12,819 nt of DNA. It comes from CAYSGX01 sp964518215 (GTDB taxonomy: Bacteria > Bacteroidota > Bacteroidia > Chitinophagales > CAIOSU01). The DNA is taken from contig CAZFFP010000088.1 of assembly GCA_964518215.1 (NCBI GenBank), positions 1-12,819 on the forward strand, in the 5' to 3' direction. Positions within the stretch are counted from its first letter, which is position 1. Each line of letters begins with the position of its first letter. The notes below the pieces were generated by a model. That model ran no database searches and was not told where the DNA came from. It was given only the letters and a program-made list of their open reading frames with translations. Positions 4,665-12,165 of the stretch are shown one piece after another. A program made the position numbers and the translations under genes.

Positions 4665-6035
4665 ATGGCAACCGCACGAACCTCTTTTCCCAAAAACATT
4701 CTTCAGGCAGTTAAACAATATCCCGGAAAAAAAGTAAAACTCGCCATCACCGACATTGATGGAATTCTTCGCGGCAAAGTAGTCCATATTGATAAATTCA
4801 CTTCTATTGCAGAAAGCGGCTTTGGTTTTTGCGATGTGGTGTTTGGCTGGGACAGTAGCGATGTAGCTTATGATAACACCCAATTCACCGGTTGGCATAC
4901 CGGCTATCCTGATGCAATGGCAAAGATTGATGCCAACACTTTCAGAGTAGTGCCGTGGGATAATAACATTCCTTTTTTTCTTGCCGATTTTGAAGATGCC
5001 AAAGGCAATCCTTTACAAGTTTGTCCCAGACAACTTTTAAAAAAAATAAAAGCCGAAAGTGAAAAAGCGGGTTTCAAACCCATTTTTGCCGAAGAGTTTG
5101 AATGGTTCAATTTTCAGGAGACACCCGAAAGCTGGGAACAAAAAAACCATGTAAAACCTCGCCCCCTAACCCCCGGCATGTTTGGATATTCTGTTTTGAG
5201 AAGTTCGCTCGAAAGTGATTTTTTCAATCAGCTGTTCGATCACTTGCGTTTGTTTGGTGTGCCGATTGAAGGGCTGCATACCGAAACCGGTCCGGGCGTT
5301 TATGAAGCTGCTATTCAATATGCCGATATTCTCGAATCGGCCGACCGTGCGGTGTTATTCAAATCGGGCGTTAGAGAAATTGCAGGTAAGCATGGCATCA
5401 TGGCGAGTTTTATGGCTAAGTGGAACGAGAACCTTCCAGGTTGCAGTGGGCATGTGCATCAAAGTTTGTGGGACGAAAAGAAAAATTTGTTTCACAACGA
5501 AAAGGACCCGCTGAAAATGAGTGAGCTTATGAAAAGTTATGTGGCAGGTCAGTTGTATTGCTTGCCTCATATACTGCCTATGTTTGCTCCCAATATTAAC
5601 AGTTACAAGCGTTTGGTAGAAGGTGCATGGGCGCCCACCACTATCACCTGGGGCGTTGACAATCGCACTACAGCTTTGCGCGTGTTATGCGGGGGCGCAA
5701 AATCTGCCCGATTAGAAACCAGAGTGGTTGGCTCAGATGTGAATCCATATCTTGCTTTAGCAGCTTGCCTGGCAAGCGGATTATACGGCATAAAGAAGAA
5801 AATGAAACTGAAACAACCACATACTGTCGGCAATGGTTATCGCGATGAAGAACACGGAGTGTTGCCCCGCAATCTTTCAGAAGCTACCGAAAAAATGAAA
5901 CATTCTGACATTGCCAAAGAATTGTTCGGAGAAACATTTGTGCAGCACTTCACACAAACCCGCGAATGGGAATGGCGGCAGTTTGCCAAAGTAGTTACCG
6001 ACTGGGAATTGAAAAGGTATTTTGAGATTATTTGA
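4665..6035 (+). CDS. glutamine-synthetase-family ligase, PuuA/FluG-like
   Basis: A 456-residue enzyme of the glutamine synthetase superfamily, which makes an amide from glutamate (or another carboxylate) and an amine or ammonia using ATP. The N-terminal beta-grasp part has ITDIDGILRGKVV (28-40), a form typical of the PuuA/FluG-like branch rather than of housekeeping GlnA. Catalytic-domain motifs follow in order: AEEFEWF (142-148, metal-binding Glu), ETGPGVYE (207-214, Glu207 and Glu214), GCSGHVHQSLW (259-269, His263 at the usual active-site His), RLVEGAWAP (316-324), NRTTALR (333-339) and RLETR (349-353). The main active-site Glu, His and Arg positions appear filled, so it should be active. 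The canonical GSGMH is altered to GCSGH, as is common outside GlnA. No adenylylation-type Tyr motif is evident. No polyamine genes lie nearby, so the amine substrate is open. The ATG at 4665 starts 55 bases after the upstream terminator. Confidence 0.85.
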   Translation: MATARTSFPKNILQAVKQYPGKKVKLAITDIDGILRGKVVHIDKFTSIAESGFGFCDVVFGWDSSDVAYDNTQFTGWHTGYPDAMAKIDANTFRVVPWDNNIPFFLADFEDAKGNPLQVCPRQLLKKIKAESEKAGFKPIFAEEFEWFNFQETPESWEQKNHVKPRPLTPGMFGYSVLRSSLESDFFNQLFDHLRLFGVPIEGLHTETGPGVYEAAIQYADILESADRAVLFKSGVREIAGKHGIMASFMAKWNENLPGCSGHVHQSLWDEKKNLFHNEKDPLKMSELMKSYVAGQLYCLPHILPMFAPNINSYKRLVEGAWAPTTITWGVDNRTTALRVLCGGAKSARLETRVVGSDVNPYLALAACLASGLYGIKKKMKLKQPHTVGNGYRDEEHGVLPRNLSEATEKMKHSDIAKELFGETFVQHFTQTREWEWRQFAKVVTDWELKRYFEII

Positions 6036-6147
6036 GTTTCAAGCATCATCTAATCATGCTCGATAAAAAATATCTATCTCCGACAACTGTTATATCTCGG
6101 AAAGTCTTTTAAAAATAACGCGCAACAAGAAATAGATACCTTTTTGG

Positions 6148-6155
6148 TAAATTTG
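6148..6155 (+). promoter_or_regulatory. candidate -7 box TAAATTTG for the isomerase gene
   Basis: A full TAnnTTTG match 19 bases before the chosen TTG start, implying a very short leader of about 14 bases. No -33 TTG is seen at normal spacing, so this rests on the -7 box alone. A GGAGG at 6155-6159 lies too far (15 bases) from the TTG to be a normal ribosome site. Confidence 0.4.
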
Positions 6156-6174
6156 GAGGCATAAACGGATACCA

Positions 6175-7227
6175 TTGAAAAATGCTAAAAAGGAACTTGA
6201 AGAAATTTTATCTGCCGAAGATGCAGGCGCCAGTGAGCGCAAAAAAGACCATATAGAGCTTGCTTTTCGTTCCCAAACAGGCGCTGAAGCATTAGACAAA
6301 AGATTTTATTACGAGCCAATCCTTTCCGCACATCCTTCTGAAAATTTGAAGCCGGTTCCGTTTGCCGGAAAAACGATGAAAGCCCCATTATGGATTTCGA
6401 GCATGACCGGTGGGACCGGGCAGGCAGGACAAATCAATCGTAACCTTGCAAAGGTTTGCGGAGAGTTTGGATTGGGAATGGGACTAGGCTCTACCAGAAG
6501 TTTGCTTTATAGCGATGAGTTCTTTGATGACTTCAATCTGCGCGATATAATGGGAGAAGAGTGTCCGTTTTTCGCTAACCTCGGCATTGCGCAAATTGAA
6601 AAACTCATTGAAGATAAAGCAGCTGATAAAATAGACGAACTGCTCGTTAAACTAAGAGCAGATGGTTTGTTCGTTCATGTGAATCCACTTCAAGAATGGT
6701 TGCAGCCAGAAGGAGATTTTATTAGCCGACCGCCTCTTGAAACCATTCAGCAATTATTAGAAAATGCCCGCTATAAAATCATTGTGAAAGAAGTAGGGCA
6801 GGGAATGGGCTATGAAAGCTTGAAAGCACTATTTAAATTACCGCTGACTGCCATTGATTTTGCAGCGCATGGGGGCACTAATTTTTCTATGGTGGAATTA
6901 TTAAGAAGTAATTCCGACAAGCAGGCAGTTTACAATAACATTGCTTCTTTGGGTCATAGCGCTGAAGAAATGGTTTTAATGACTAACAATATTTTAAATG
7001 AGCTGAAAGAAAAAGCTTTATGCAAAGACGTAATTATCTCGGGAGGTATCAAATCATTTTTAGACGGCTATTATCTCATTGAAAAAATAAATACTAATGC
7101 TATCTATGGACAAGGTTCTGTTTTTCTGAAACCCGCACGGGAATCTTATGAAACATTGAGGCAACATGTGCAAAACCAAGTTGATGGATTGAAATTAGCT
7201 TATGCTTTTTTGAGGGTGAGGAAATAA
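6175..7227 (+). CDS. fni: type 2 isopentenyl-diphosphate isomerase (FMN-dependent)
   Basis: A 350-residue TIM-barrel flavoenzyme that interconverts isopentenyl and dimethylallyl diphosphate in the cytoplasm for isoprenoid synthesis. Family motifs appear in order: ERKKDHIELA (21-30), MTGG (77-80), GLGSTRSLL (103-111), HVNPLQEWLQPEGD (168-181), with Gln173 and Glu174 at the known catalytic and Mg-binding pair, KEVGQGMG (205-212), AHGGTNF (231-237) and IISGGIKSFLDG (287-298). The length is normal for the type 2 enzyme, and the protein is unrelated to the Nudix type 1 form. The start is TTG at 6175; the frame is open only back to 6151 with no ATG or GTG, and the nearby ATG at 6182 is out of frame. 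The C-terminal part is somewhat divergent from the textbook motif but no key residue seems lost. No other isoprenoid gene is adjacent. Confidence 0.88.
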   Translation: MKNAKKELEEILSAEDAGASERKKDHIELAFRSQTGAEALDKRFYYEPILSAHPSENLKPVPFAGKTMKAPLWISSMTGGTGQAGQINRNLAKVCGEFGLGMGLGSTRSLLYSDEFFDDFNLRDIMGEECPFFANLGIAQIEKLIEDKAADKIDELLVKLRADGLFVHVNPLQEWLQPEGDFISRPPLETIQQLLENARYKIIVKEVGQGMGYESLKALFKLPLTAIDFAAHGGTNFSMVELLRSNSDKQAVYNNIASLGHSAEEMVLMTNNILNELKEKALCKDVIISGGIKSFLDGYYLIEKINTNAIYGQGSVFLKPARESYETLRQHVQNQVDGLKLAYAFLRVRK

Positions 7228-7337
7228 TCAATCAATATCAATAAACATCACCTCTCATTTAGTTTTTACCCGGATTATTTCATGACTTGTAGAGATTGCC
7301 GGATAGACTAAATTTTAGACTCCTTCCCTCCAATCTT

Positions 7338-7345
7338 TATATTTA
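7338..7345 (+). promoter_or_regulatory. weak candidate -7 box TATATTTA for the permease gene
   Basis: A 7-of-8 match to TAnnTTTG, 41 bases before the ATG at 7387. No clear -33 element. The spacer 7228-7386 otherwise shows only a weak stem (TGAGGGTG near 7210, CACCTCTCA near 7248) before TTTAGTTTTT that might end the isomerase transcript. Confidence 0.25.
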
Positions 7346-7386
7346 CACTTCAGAAATCTAATTCAGCTTACAAAGCAAAATATTTC

Positions 7387-8442
7387 ATGCTCCAATACAC
7401 CATCAAAAAACTCGGTTACGGCTTTCTGGTATTGCTTGGAGTTATATTGGTGGTATTTTTCCTGTTCAATGTTTTGCCGGTAAATTCTGCAAGATTAACC
7501 TTAGGACAACGGGCAGATATTTCTTCAGTAGAAGCCATTGAAAAAGAATTGGGATTAAACCTCCCCATGCACCAACGCCTATTTAAATATATTGGCGAGG
7601 TTTCTCCCTTGTGGATTTATGAATTGAATGACGAAAATGAAAAACGATACGATTATTCCGTTTTGATTCCGATAGGCAGCAGCGCATTAACATGGAAAAC
7701 GCCCTACTTAGGCAGGTCGTATCAATCGCGCAGACTGGTATCGGAAATATTAGCCGAGAAAATTCCTCCTACCATCATTCTGGCTACTGCCGCCATGATA
7801 CTCGCCACCGTCATCGGCATCTTGTTCGGCATTCTTGCATCGGTGTATCACAACACCTGGGTAGATAATATGGCTGTGGGTATATCGGTGTTTGGTATTT
7901 CACAGCCTTCTTATTTTTCGGGCATTGTGTTAGCGCTGGTATTTGGTTTTATTTTACACGATTATACGGGGCTGAATCATGTAGGTGCATTATTCGAACT
8001 CAATGATTTTGGCGATGAAATTATTGTTTGGAAAAATCTCATATTGCCTGCCATTGCCTTAGGCATTCGTCCTATTGCCATCATTACACAACTTACACGC
8101 AGTTCTATGCTCGATGTGTTGTCGCAGGATTTTATCCGCACGGCAAAAGCCAAAGGACTTTCCAATAAAATTGTATTGTTTAAGCATGCCTTGCGCAACG
8201 CCATGAATCCGGTAGTTACATCTATTTCGGGTTGGTTTGCTTCGCTATTGGCGGGCGCCTACTTCGTTGAAATTATTTTCGACTTTAAAGGTTTGGGTTA
8301 CGAAACCGTGAAAGCGCTGCTCAATTTCGATTTCCCTGTAGCTATGGGTTCGGTGCTTTTCACCGCTTCTATTTTCGTCATTATCAACTTGTTTGTTGAC
8401 GTTATTTACGGGCTTTTAGACCCGAGAATTTCGGTGAAGTAA
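7387..8442 (+). CDS. DppB/OppB-type ABC transporter permease
   Basis: A 351-residue inner-membrane permease of the dipeptide/oligopeptide/nickel ABC importer family. The first membrane helix is near residues 11-31. A periplasmic part of about 95 residues then ends in YLGRSYQSRRLVSEILAEKI (107-126), a normal family motif, and further helices lie near 128-152, 162-190, 219-236, 277-299 and 319-344. The EAA loop that contacts the ATPase is RTAKAKGLSNKIVLFKHALRN (251-271), close to the family consensus. Such permeases work with a DppC-type partner, one or two ATPases and a binding protein; none is in this window, so the gene is a stand-alone unit or its partners are elsewhere. Residues about 74-106 look longer than in enterobacterial DppB. 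It ends only nine bases before the convergent PLP-enzyme gene, leaving no room for a separate terminator. Confidence 0.88.
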   Translation: MLQYTIKKLGYGFLVLLGVILVVFFLFNVLPVNSARLTLGQRADISSVEAIEKELGLNLPMHQRLFKYIGEVSPLWIYELNDENEKRYDYSVLIPIGSSALTWKTPYLGRSYQSRRLVSEILAEKIPPTIILATAAMILATVIGILFGILASVYHNTWVDNMAVGISVFGISQPSYFSGIVLALVFGFILHDYTGLNHVGALFELNDFGDEIIVWKNLILPAIALGIRPIAIITQLTRSSMLDVLSQDFIRTAKAKGLSNKIVLFKHALRNAMNPVVTSISGWFASLLAGAYFVEIIFDFKGLGYETVKALLNFDFPVAMGSVLFTASIFVIINLFVDVIYGLLDPRISVK

Positions 8443-8451
8443 TCGAAAAGA

Positions 8452-9591
8452 TTATTGCAGCGCCTGTTTAAAATCATCTATCAAATCATCTACATCTTCA
8501 ATGCCAATGCTGAAACGCAATAGATTGTCTGTAACACCTACTTTGTCGCGCTCTTCTTTAGGAACAGAAGCATGAGTCATGGTAACCGGATGATTCACTA
8601 ATGACTCTACGCCTCCCAAAGATTCGGCAAGCGTGATAACTTTAAAAGAAGACGCTATTCGGAAGGTTTCGTCCAAATCGGCATTATTCAATACTATAGA
8701 TAACATACCTCCAAAATCGCTCATTTGCTTTTTGGCAATATCATGATTGGGGTGGTCAGTAAAGCCGGGCCAATACACCTTTTGAATTTTAGGATGTGAT
8801 TGCAAAAATTCAGCAATTTTTCTTCCGTTGTAACAATGCCGCTCCATGCGCAGATGAAGCGTTTTGATTCCCCGCAACACTAAAAAGCTATCCATGGGTC
8901 CGGGCACTGCTCCACAACTGTTATGAATGAAGGCTAATTGTTCATAAAGTTTATCATCGTTCATGACCAATGCTCCCATAATCACATCGCTATGTCCCCC
9001 AAGATATTTGGTAACCGAGTGCATAACAATATCTGCTCCCAGATGTAAAGGTTTTTGCAAAAAAGGAGAGGCGAAAGTATTATCAACTCCGAGCAGGATA
9101 TTGTGTTTTTTGGCAATAGCCGCACAGGCTGCTATGTCCACAATTTGCATGGTAGGATTAGTAGGAGTTTCTACCCAAATTAGTTTTGTTTTATCATTGA
9201 TATATGACTCCATATTTTCAGCACGAGTCATATCTATAAAATGAAAACGAATGCCATAGTTGGCAAACACCTTCATAAACATACGATAAGAGCCTCCATA
9301 CAAATCGTTACCTGTAATAACCTCTTCTCCGGGTTTCAACAATTTTATTATGGCATCTATACTACCCATGCCGCTCGAAAAGCACAAGCCATGTTTACCA
9401 TCTTCCAAAGCAGCAATACATTGCTCTAACGCTGAGCGAGTAGGATTTTTTCCGCGGGCATAAGCATAGCCTTTATGCTGGCCCGGAGTTTCCTGCACAT
9501 AAGTCGAAGTTTGATAAATAGGTGTCATAACAGCCCCTGTTGTAGGGTCGGGGTGCTGACCTGCATGAATAGCTTTGGTTGCAAATTTCAT
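8452..9591 (-). CDS. metB: cystathionine gamma-synthase or gamma-lyase type PLP enzyme
   Basis: A 379-residue enzyme of the Cys/Met metabolism PLP family (fold type I), acting in transsulfuration between cysteine and homocysteine in the cytoplasm. Lys195 in HSVTKYLGGHSD is the Schiff-base lysine. YAYARGKNPTR (42-52) holds the Tyr and Arg that contact PLP phosphate across the dimer, Tyr98 in NDLYGGSYR stacks on the cofactor, Asp170 in VDNTF pairs with the ring nitrogen, and SLGGVESLVNHP (324-335) and RFSIGIE (359-365) form the substrate-carboxylate pocket. Synthase and lyase forms cannot be separated safely by eye: VESL followed by TMTHAS fits both, so metB is the best guess. The ATG is at 9591. 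A weak TAGCTTTA -7-like box lies on the minus strand at 9634-9627. No met or cys gene is adjacent and no SAM riboswitch is seen. Confidence 0.85.
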   Translation of the reverse strand: MKFATKAIHAGQHPDPTTGAVMTPIYQTSTYVQETPGQHKGYAYARGKNPTRSALEQCIAALEDGKHGLCFSSGMGSIDAIIKLLKPGEEVITGNDLYGGSYRMFMKVFANYGIRFHFIDMTRAENMESYINDKTKLIWVETPTNPTMQIVDIAACAAIAKKHNILLGVDNTFASPFLQKPLHLGADIVMHSVTKYLGGHSDVIMGALVMNDDKLYEQLAFIHNSCGAVPGPMDSFLVLRGIKTLHLRMERHCYNGRKIAEFLQSHPKIQKVYWPGFTDHPNHDIAKKQMSDFGGMLSIVLNNADLDETFRIASSFKVITLAESLGGVESLVNHPVTMTHASVPKEERDKVGVTDNLLRFSIGIEDVDDLIDDFKQALQ

Positions 9592-9865
9592 TTTGAGAAC
9601 ATTACTGTTAAGTATAAAAAGGATTGTAAAGCTAACGAAACGTTAAGGCTTTTAAAATCAATCTGCCTGTGGAAAGATGAGTATTTGTTTGCACAAGCTC
9701 AATTAACGTTAACTAAGCATTAAGAAGCTCTTTCAGTAATTAACAATCACCAAACAAACAAGCTCTTTTTAAAGGTCTTTCTTTAAGATTTGTTAAACCT
9801 TCCTTAACTACTTTATCTGTTAAGCCAACCCAACTTTGCCGCAGAATTAACAAAAACCAAATAAC
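9592..9865. other. divergent intergenic region with TTAAC/GTTAA motifs
   Basis: This 274-bp spacer separates the PLP-enzyme gene from the surface lipoprotein gene and must hold both promoters. It contains two related palindromes, TAACG-AAA-CGTTA (9633-9645) and TTAACGTTAA (9703-9712), and many further TTAAC or GTTAA words down to 9850. CAACTTTG at 9831-9838 is a 7-of-8 match to the -7 consensus for the rightward gene. No RNA gene or riboswitch is recognised. Confidence 0.45.
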
Positions 9866-11395
9866 ATGAAAAAATCAACTCTTCAATTTTTAAAATCTAC
9901 CGGCAAGTGGGCTTTTGTAGCCTTGTCGATAGCCAGCGTTTCCTTGTCTTCGTGCAAAAAAGACAAAGATGATGATGAAGATGACATTACTGACAAAACA
10001 GTAGTGGAAGTTAGCGGCAGCATCGTAGGTTCCAGAACATGGTCAGCCGACACGGTTTACAAACTTAAAGGTTTCGTTCGTGTAGGTGTTGACAATGGCA
10101 CCGGCTCTAACGGGCAAGAGTTTGGCGAACTCACTATCGAACCCGGCACTGTAATTATTGCCGACCGTGCTTCTAAAGGAACATTAATTGTTCAGAGAGG
10201 AAGTAAACTTTTTGCTGAAGGAACTCCCGACAAGCCCATTGTATTCACCTCTGAAAGAGGTCTTGGTTTGAAAGAACCCGGTGATTTCGGTGGATTAGTA
10301 ATTTGCGGAAGAGCATCTATTAACGTTCCCGGTGGTGTGTTCGAACTCGAAGGCAACTATGGCGGCTATAGCGGTGGCGGTTCTGCTCCCGATGACAATG
10401 ACAACTCGGGTGTAATCAAATATGTTCGTGTAGAATATGCCGGTGTTCCGATTAACCCCAATCAGGAAGTAAATTCTTTCACTATGGGCGCTGTTGGTCG
10501 TGGCACAGTAATGGAATATCTTGCTGCTACTTATGGTTTGGATGATGCTTTCGAATGGTTTGGCGGAACTGTAAACGGCAAATATTTAGTTGCTTACAGA
10601 TGTTTAGATGATGATATGGACGTGGATTTGGGTTACACCGGAAATGTTCAGTTTGCATTGTGTATCCGCGACAGAAGTTTGGCTGACCAATCGCTTTCTA
10701 ACGGATTTGAAGTGGACAATGATGGTGATGGAAGTAACAACGCTCCTTTCACTTCAGGAACATTCTCCAACATTTCAATTATCGGACCCAAACAAACTCG
10801 CGAAACACCTATTAATACCGACTTCGGTAGCGCGGCTCACTTACGCAGAAACTCAAAATTGAAAATTCACAACTCATTTTTCACAGGCTATCCTAACGGC
10901 TTCTTTATACAAGGAAGCACGATGGCTCAAAATGCAGCTAACGGTGATTTGGTTTTGAAAAATAACGTGTTGGCAGCAGTTGAAAATTGGGGCGGCAGCG
11001 GATTCGGTGCAGCCGGAACATTGTATGTCAACGCTACTGTTGGAACCGAAGATGTAAACGGAGTTTTGACCGGCAGACAGCATCCTAACCAACCCAGAGG
11101 AAGAGCATTTGCCGACACTTCCAGTATTGGCGGTCAATCGCAAATGGATTGGTTCCTTGTGAATAACCAATTCCTTCCTAAATGGCAGGATGCCGGAATC
11201 AATAGCAGCATTTTTGAAGTAGGAACTCCTGCTGTTCTTCCCAACTCAGGTTCTATCTTGTTGTCGGGCGCATCATTCTCCGGTTTGCCTTCATATTTCG
11301 ACCAGGTATCTTTCAGAGGAGCTTTCGGCAATACCAACTGGTCTGACAAGTGGATGGAATGGCAGCCACAAAATAAAGTGTATTACAACCCTTGA
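9866..11395 (+). CDS. large Asp-rich surface lipoprotein, predicted beta-helix type
   Basis: A 509-residue exported lipoprotein. The signal peptide ends in a lipobox SLSSC with Cys30 lipidated, followed at once by KKDKDDDEDD. An acidic stretch just after the Cys is the known surface-export signal of Bacteroidota lipoproteins, so it should sit on the outside of the outer membrane. The body is rich in Gly, Asn and Asp with many short beta segments (for example GELTIEPGTVIIADRASKG at 87-105), typical of a parallel beta-helix. It contains acidic loops that could bind Ca: LDDDMDVDLGY (247-257) and VDNDGDGSNN (283-292). A conserved-looking end (GAFGNTNWSDKWMEWQP) and full length point to an intact gene. 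I recall similar Bacteroidota proteins beside TonB-dependent receptors, sometimes misnamed as transporters, but none is here. Adhesion, matrix or ligand binding are all possible; function is unknown. Confidence 0.75.
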   Translation: MKKSTLQFLKSTGKWAFVALSIASVSLSSCKKDKDDDEDDITDKTVVEVSGSIVGSRTWSADTVYKLKGFVRVGVDNGTGSNGQEFGELTIEPGTVIIADRASKGTLIVQRGSKLFAEGTPDKPIVFTSERGLGLKEPGDFGGLVICGRASINVPGGVFELEGNYGGYSGGGSAPDDNDNSGVIKYVRVEYAGVPINPNQEVNSFTMGAVGRGTVMEYLAATYGLDDAFEWFGGTVNGKYLVAYRCLDDDMDVDLGYTGNVQFALCIRDRSLADQSLSNGFEVDNDGDGSNNAPFTSGTFSNISIIGPKQTRETPINTDFGSAAHLRRNSKLKIHNSFFTGYPNGFFIQGSTMAQNAANGDLVLKNNVLAAVENWGGSGFGAAGTLYVNATVGTEDVNGVLTGRQHPNQPRGRAFADTSSIGGQSQMDWFLVNNQFLPKWQDAGINSSIFEVGTPAVLPNSGSILLSGASFSGLPSYFDQVSFRGAFGNTNWSDKWMEWQPQNKVYYNP

Positions 11396-11413
11396 TATTC
11401 TAATTTTTTCATG

Positions 11414-11454
11414 AAAAGGAAGGAGCCGCCTCAAAAACGGTTCCTTTTCTTTTT
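11414..11454 (+). terminator. intrinsic terminator after the surface lipoprotein gene
   Basis: GGAGCCG (11422-11428) pairs with CGGTTCC (11438-11444), extended by AA/TT and wobble pairs; alternatively AAAAGGAA pairs with TTCCTTTT. T-rich sequence TTTTCTTTTT follows to 11454. It begins 18 bases after the stop codon. Confidence 0.75.
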
Positions 11455-11460
11455 ATGTCC

Positions 11461-11492
11461 TTTAAAGAAGCTTGAAAGTTTTAAGGTTATAA
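11461..11492 (-). repeat. 8-bp-period AACCTT tract, minus-strand copy
   Basis: Read on the minus strand this gives TAACCTTA, AAACTTTC, AAGCTTCT in 8-bp phase, and begins TTATAACCTT as at the window start (1-10). It faces the plus-strand tracts at 11513-11592, so the two could pair imperfectly. Confidence 0.4.
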
Positions 11493-11512
11493 TGTATTGC
11501 AAGAGCAACACC

Positions 11513-11592
11513 TAACTTTAGAACTTTTCAACCTCTTGTCCCTACTTAAAGCAGTAGGGAATAACTTTATAGCCTTGTAACTTTTGAATTTT
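11513..11592 (+). repeat. 8-bp-period AACTTT tracts flanking a hairpin, upstream of a lipoprotein gene
   Basis: Octamers TAACTTTA, GAACTTTT, CAACCTCT run from 11513 to 11536, and ATAACTTT, ATAGCCTT, GTAACTTT, TGAATTTT from 11561 to 11592. Between them is a perfect hairpin, CCCTACT-TAAAGC-AGTAGGG (11540-11559). The second set ends six bases before the ATG at 11599. Some octamers resemble -7 boxes (TAACTTTA), so the tract may include the promoter. Confidence 0.5.
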
Positions 11593-11598
11593 GTTAAA

Positions 11599-12153
11599 AT
11601 GAATCGCATTCTTTTTTCTTTCGGCATCACCGCCCTCACAATTTTTTTCTTTTCCTGCGGAAATAATTTAAAGCAGTATGAAGTTTCAAACTTCATTGAA
11701 ACCGGCAAACAGGATTCGCTGCTTACCGACATCATAACTTATGTTTATTCCTGGCCCAAAGAAGCCAAAAGCCATACCCGCTTTGAAGCTGAGCACAGAG
11801 AATATTACATTGAACAATTGTCCAAATTCAAATGGATATATTATTATGTGTCGCCCGAAGGCAAACATCATTTTTATGTGCTGCGCCCTGCACGGAGTTT
11901 ACACGGACATAAAAGAGGCGTAGCAGGCACATACTACCTCAATAGCGAAGGAAAAATTACCGACTTCTTCGAAGTATTCAATACTCCATTGCTTCCTGAA
12001 GAAGAAATTAAAGAGAAAGGAAAAATACTTTTCAAAGAGTTGATTGAAAAAGGAAGTGTTGAATCATACATCGGAAATATAGAGTGGGTAGAATTTCCTT
12101 ATGAAAATTCTTACTATGATACTACCAACTACGAATGGGCTTACCGAAAATAA
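11599..12153 (+). CDS. small predicted lipoprotein of unknown function
   Basis: A 184-residue protein starting at the ATG at 11599. The frame is open to a TTG 15 bases upstream, but the ATG gives a cleaner signal peptide: MNR, a hydrophobic run, and FFFSC with Cys20 as the lipidation site. The mature part begins GNNLKQYEV and is rich in Tyr, Lys and Glu. A central block HFYVLRPARSLHGHKRGVAG (residues about 93-112) looks conserved in style, followed by a short beta segment TYYLNSEGKITDFFEVFNTP and a helix EEEIKEKGKILFKELIEKG. I do not recognise a named domain. It probably sits in the periplasm or at the outer membrane. It ends 12 bases before the stop codon of the convergent TPR gene, with no terminator between them. 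Confidence 0.7.
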   Translation: MNRILFSFGITALTIFFFSCGNNLKQYEVSNFIETGKQDSLLTDIITYVYSWPKEAKSHTRFEAEHREYYIEQLSKFKWIYYYVSPEGKHHFYVLRPARSLHGHKRGVAGTYYLNSEGKITDFFEVFNTPLLPEEEIKEKGKILFKELIEKGSVESYIGNIEWVEFPYENSYYDTTNYEWAYRK

Positions 12154-12165
12154 GCAATACTGAAA

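Noticed and set aside
4665..8442. Ligase, isomerase and permease genes as one operon
   Set aside because: Gaps of 139 and 159 bases, candidate promoter boxes before the second and third genes, and no shared pathway argue for separate units.
9592..9865. Possible SAM or other riboswitch upstream of the PLP enzyme
   Set aside because: No conserved riboswitch core or multi-stem fold could be traced; only short palindromes are present.
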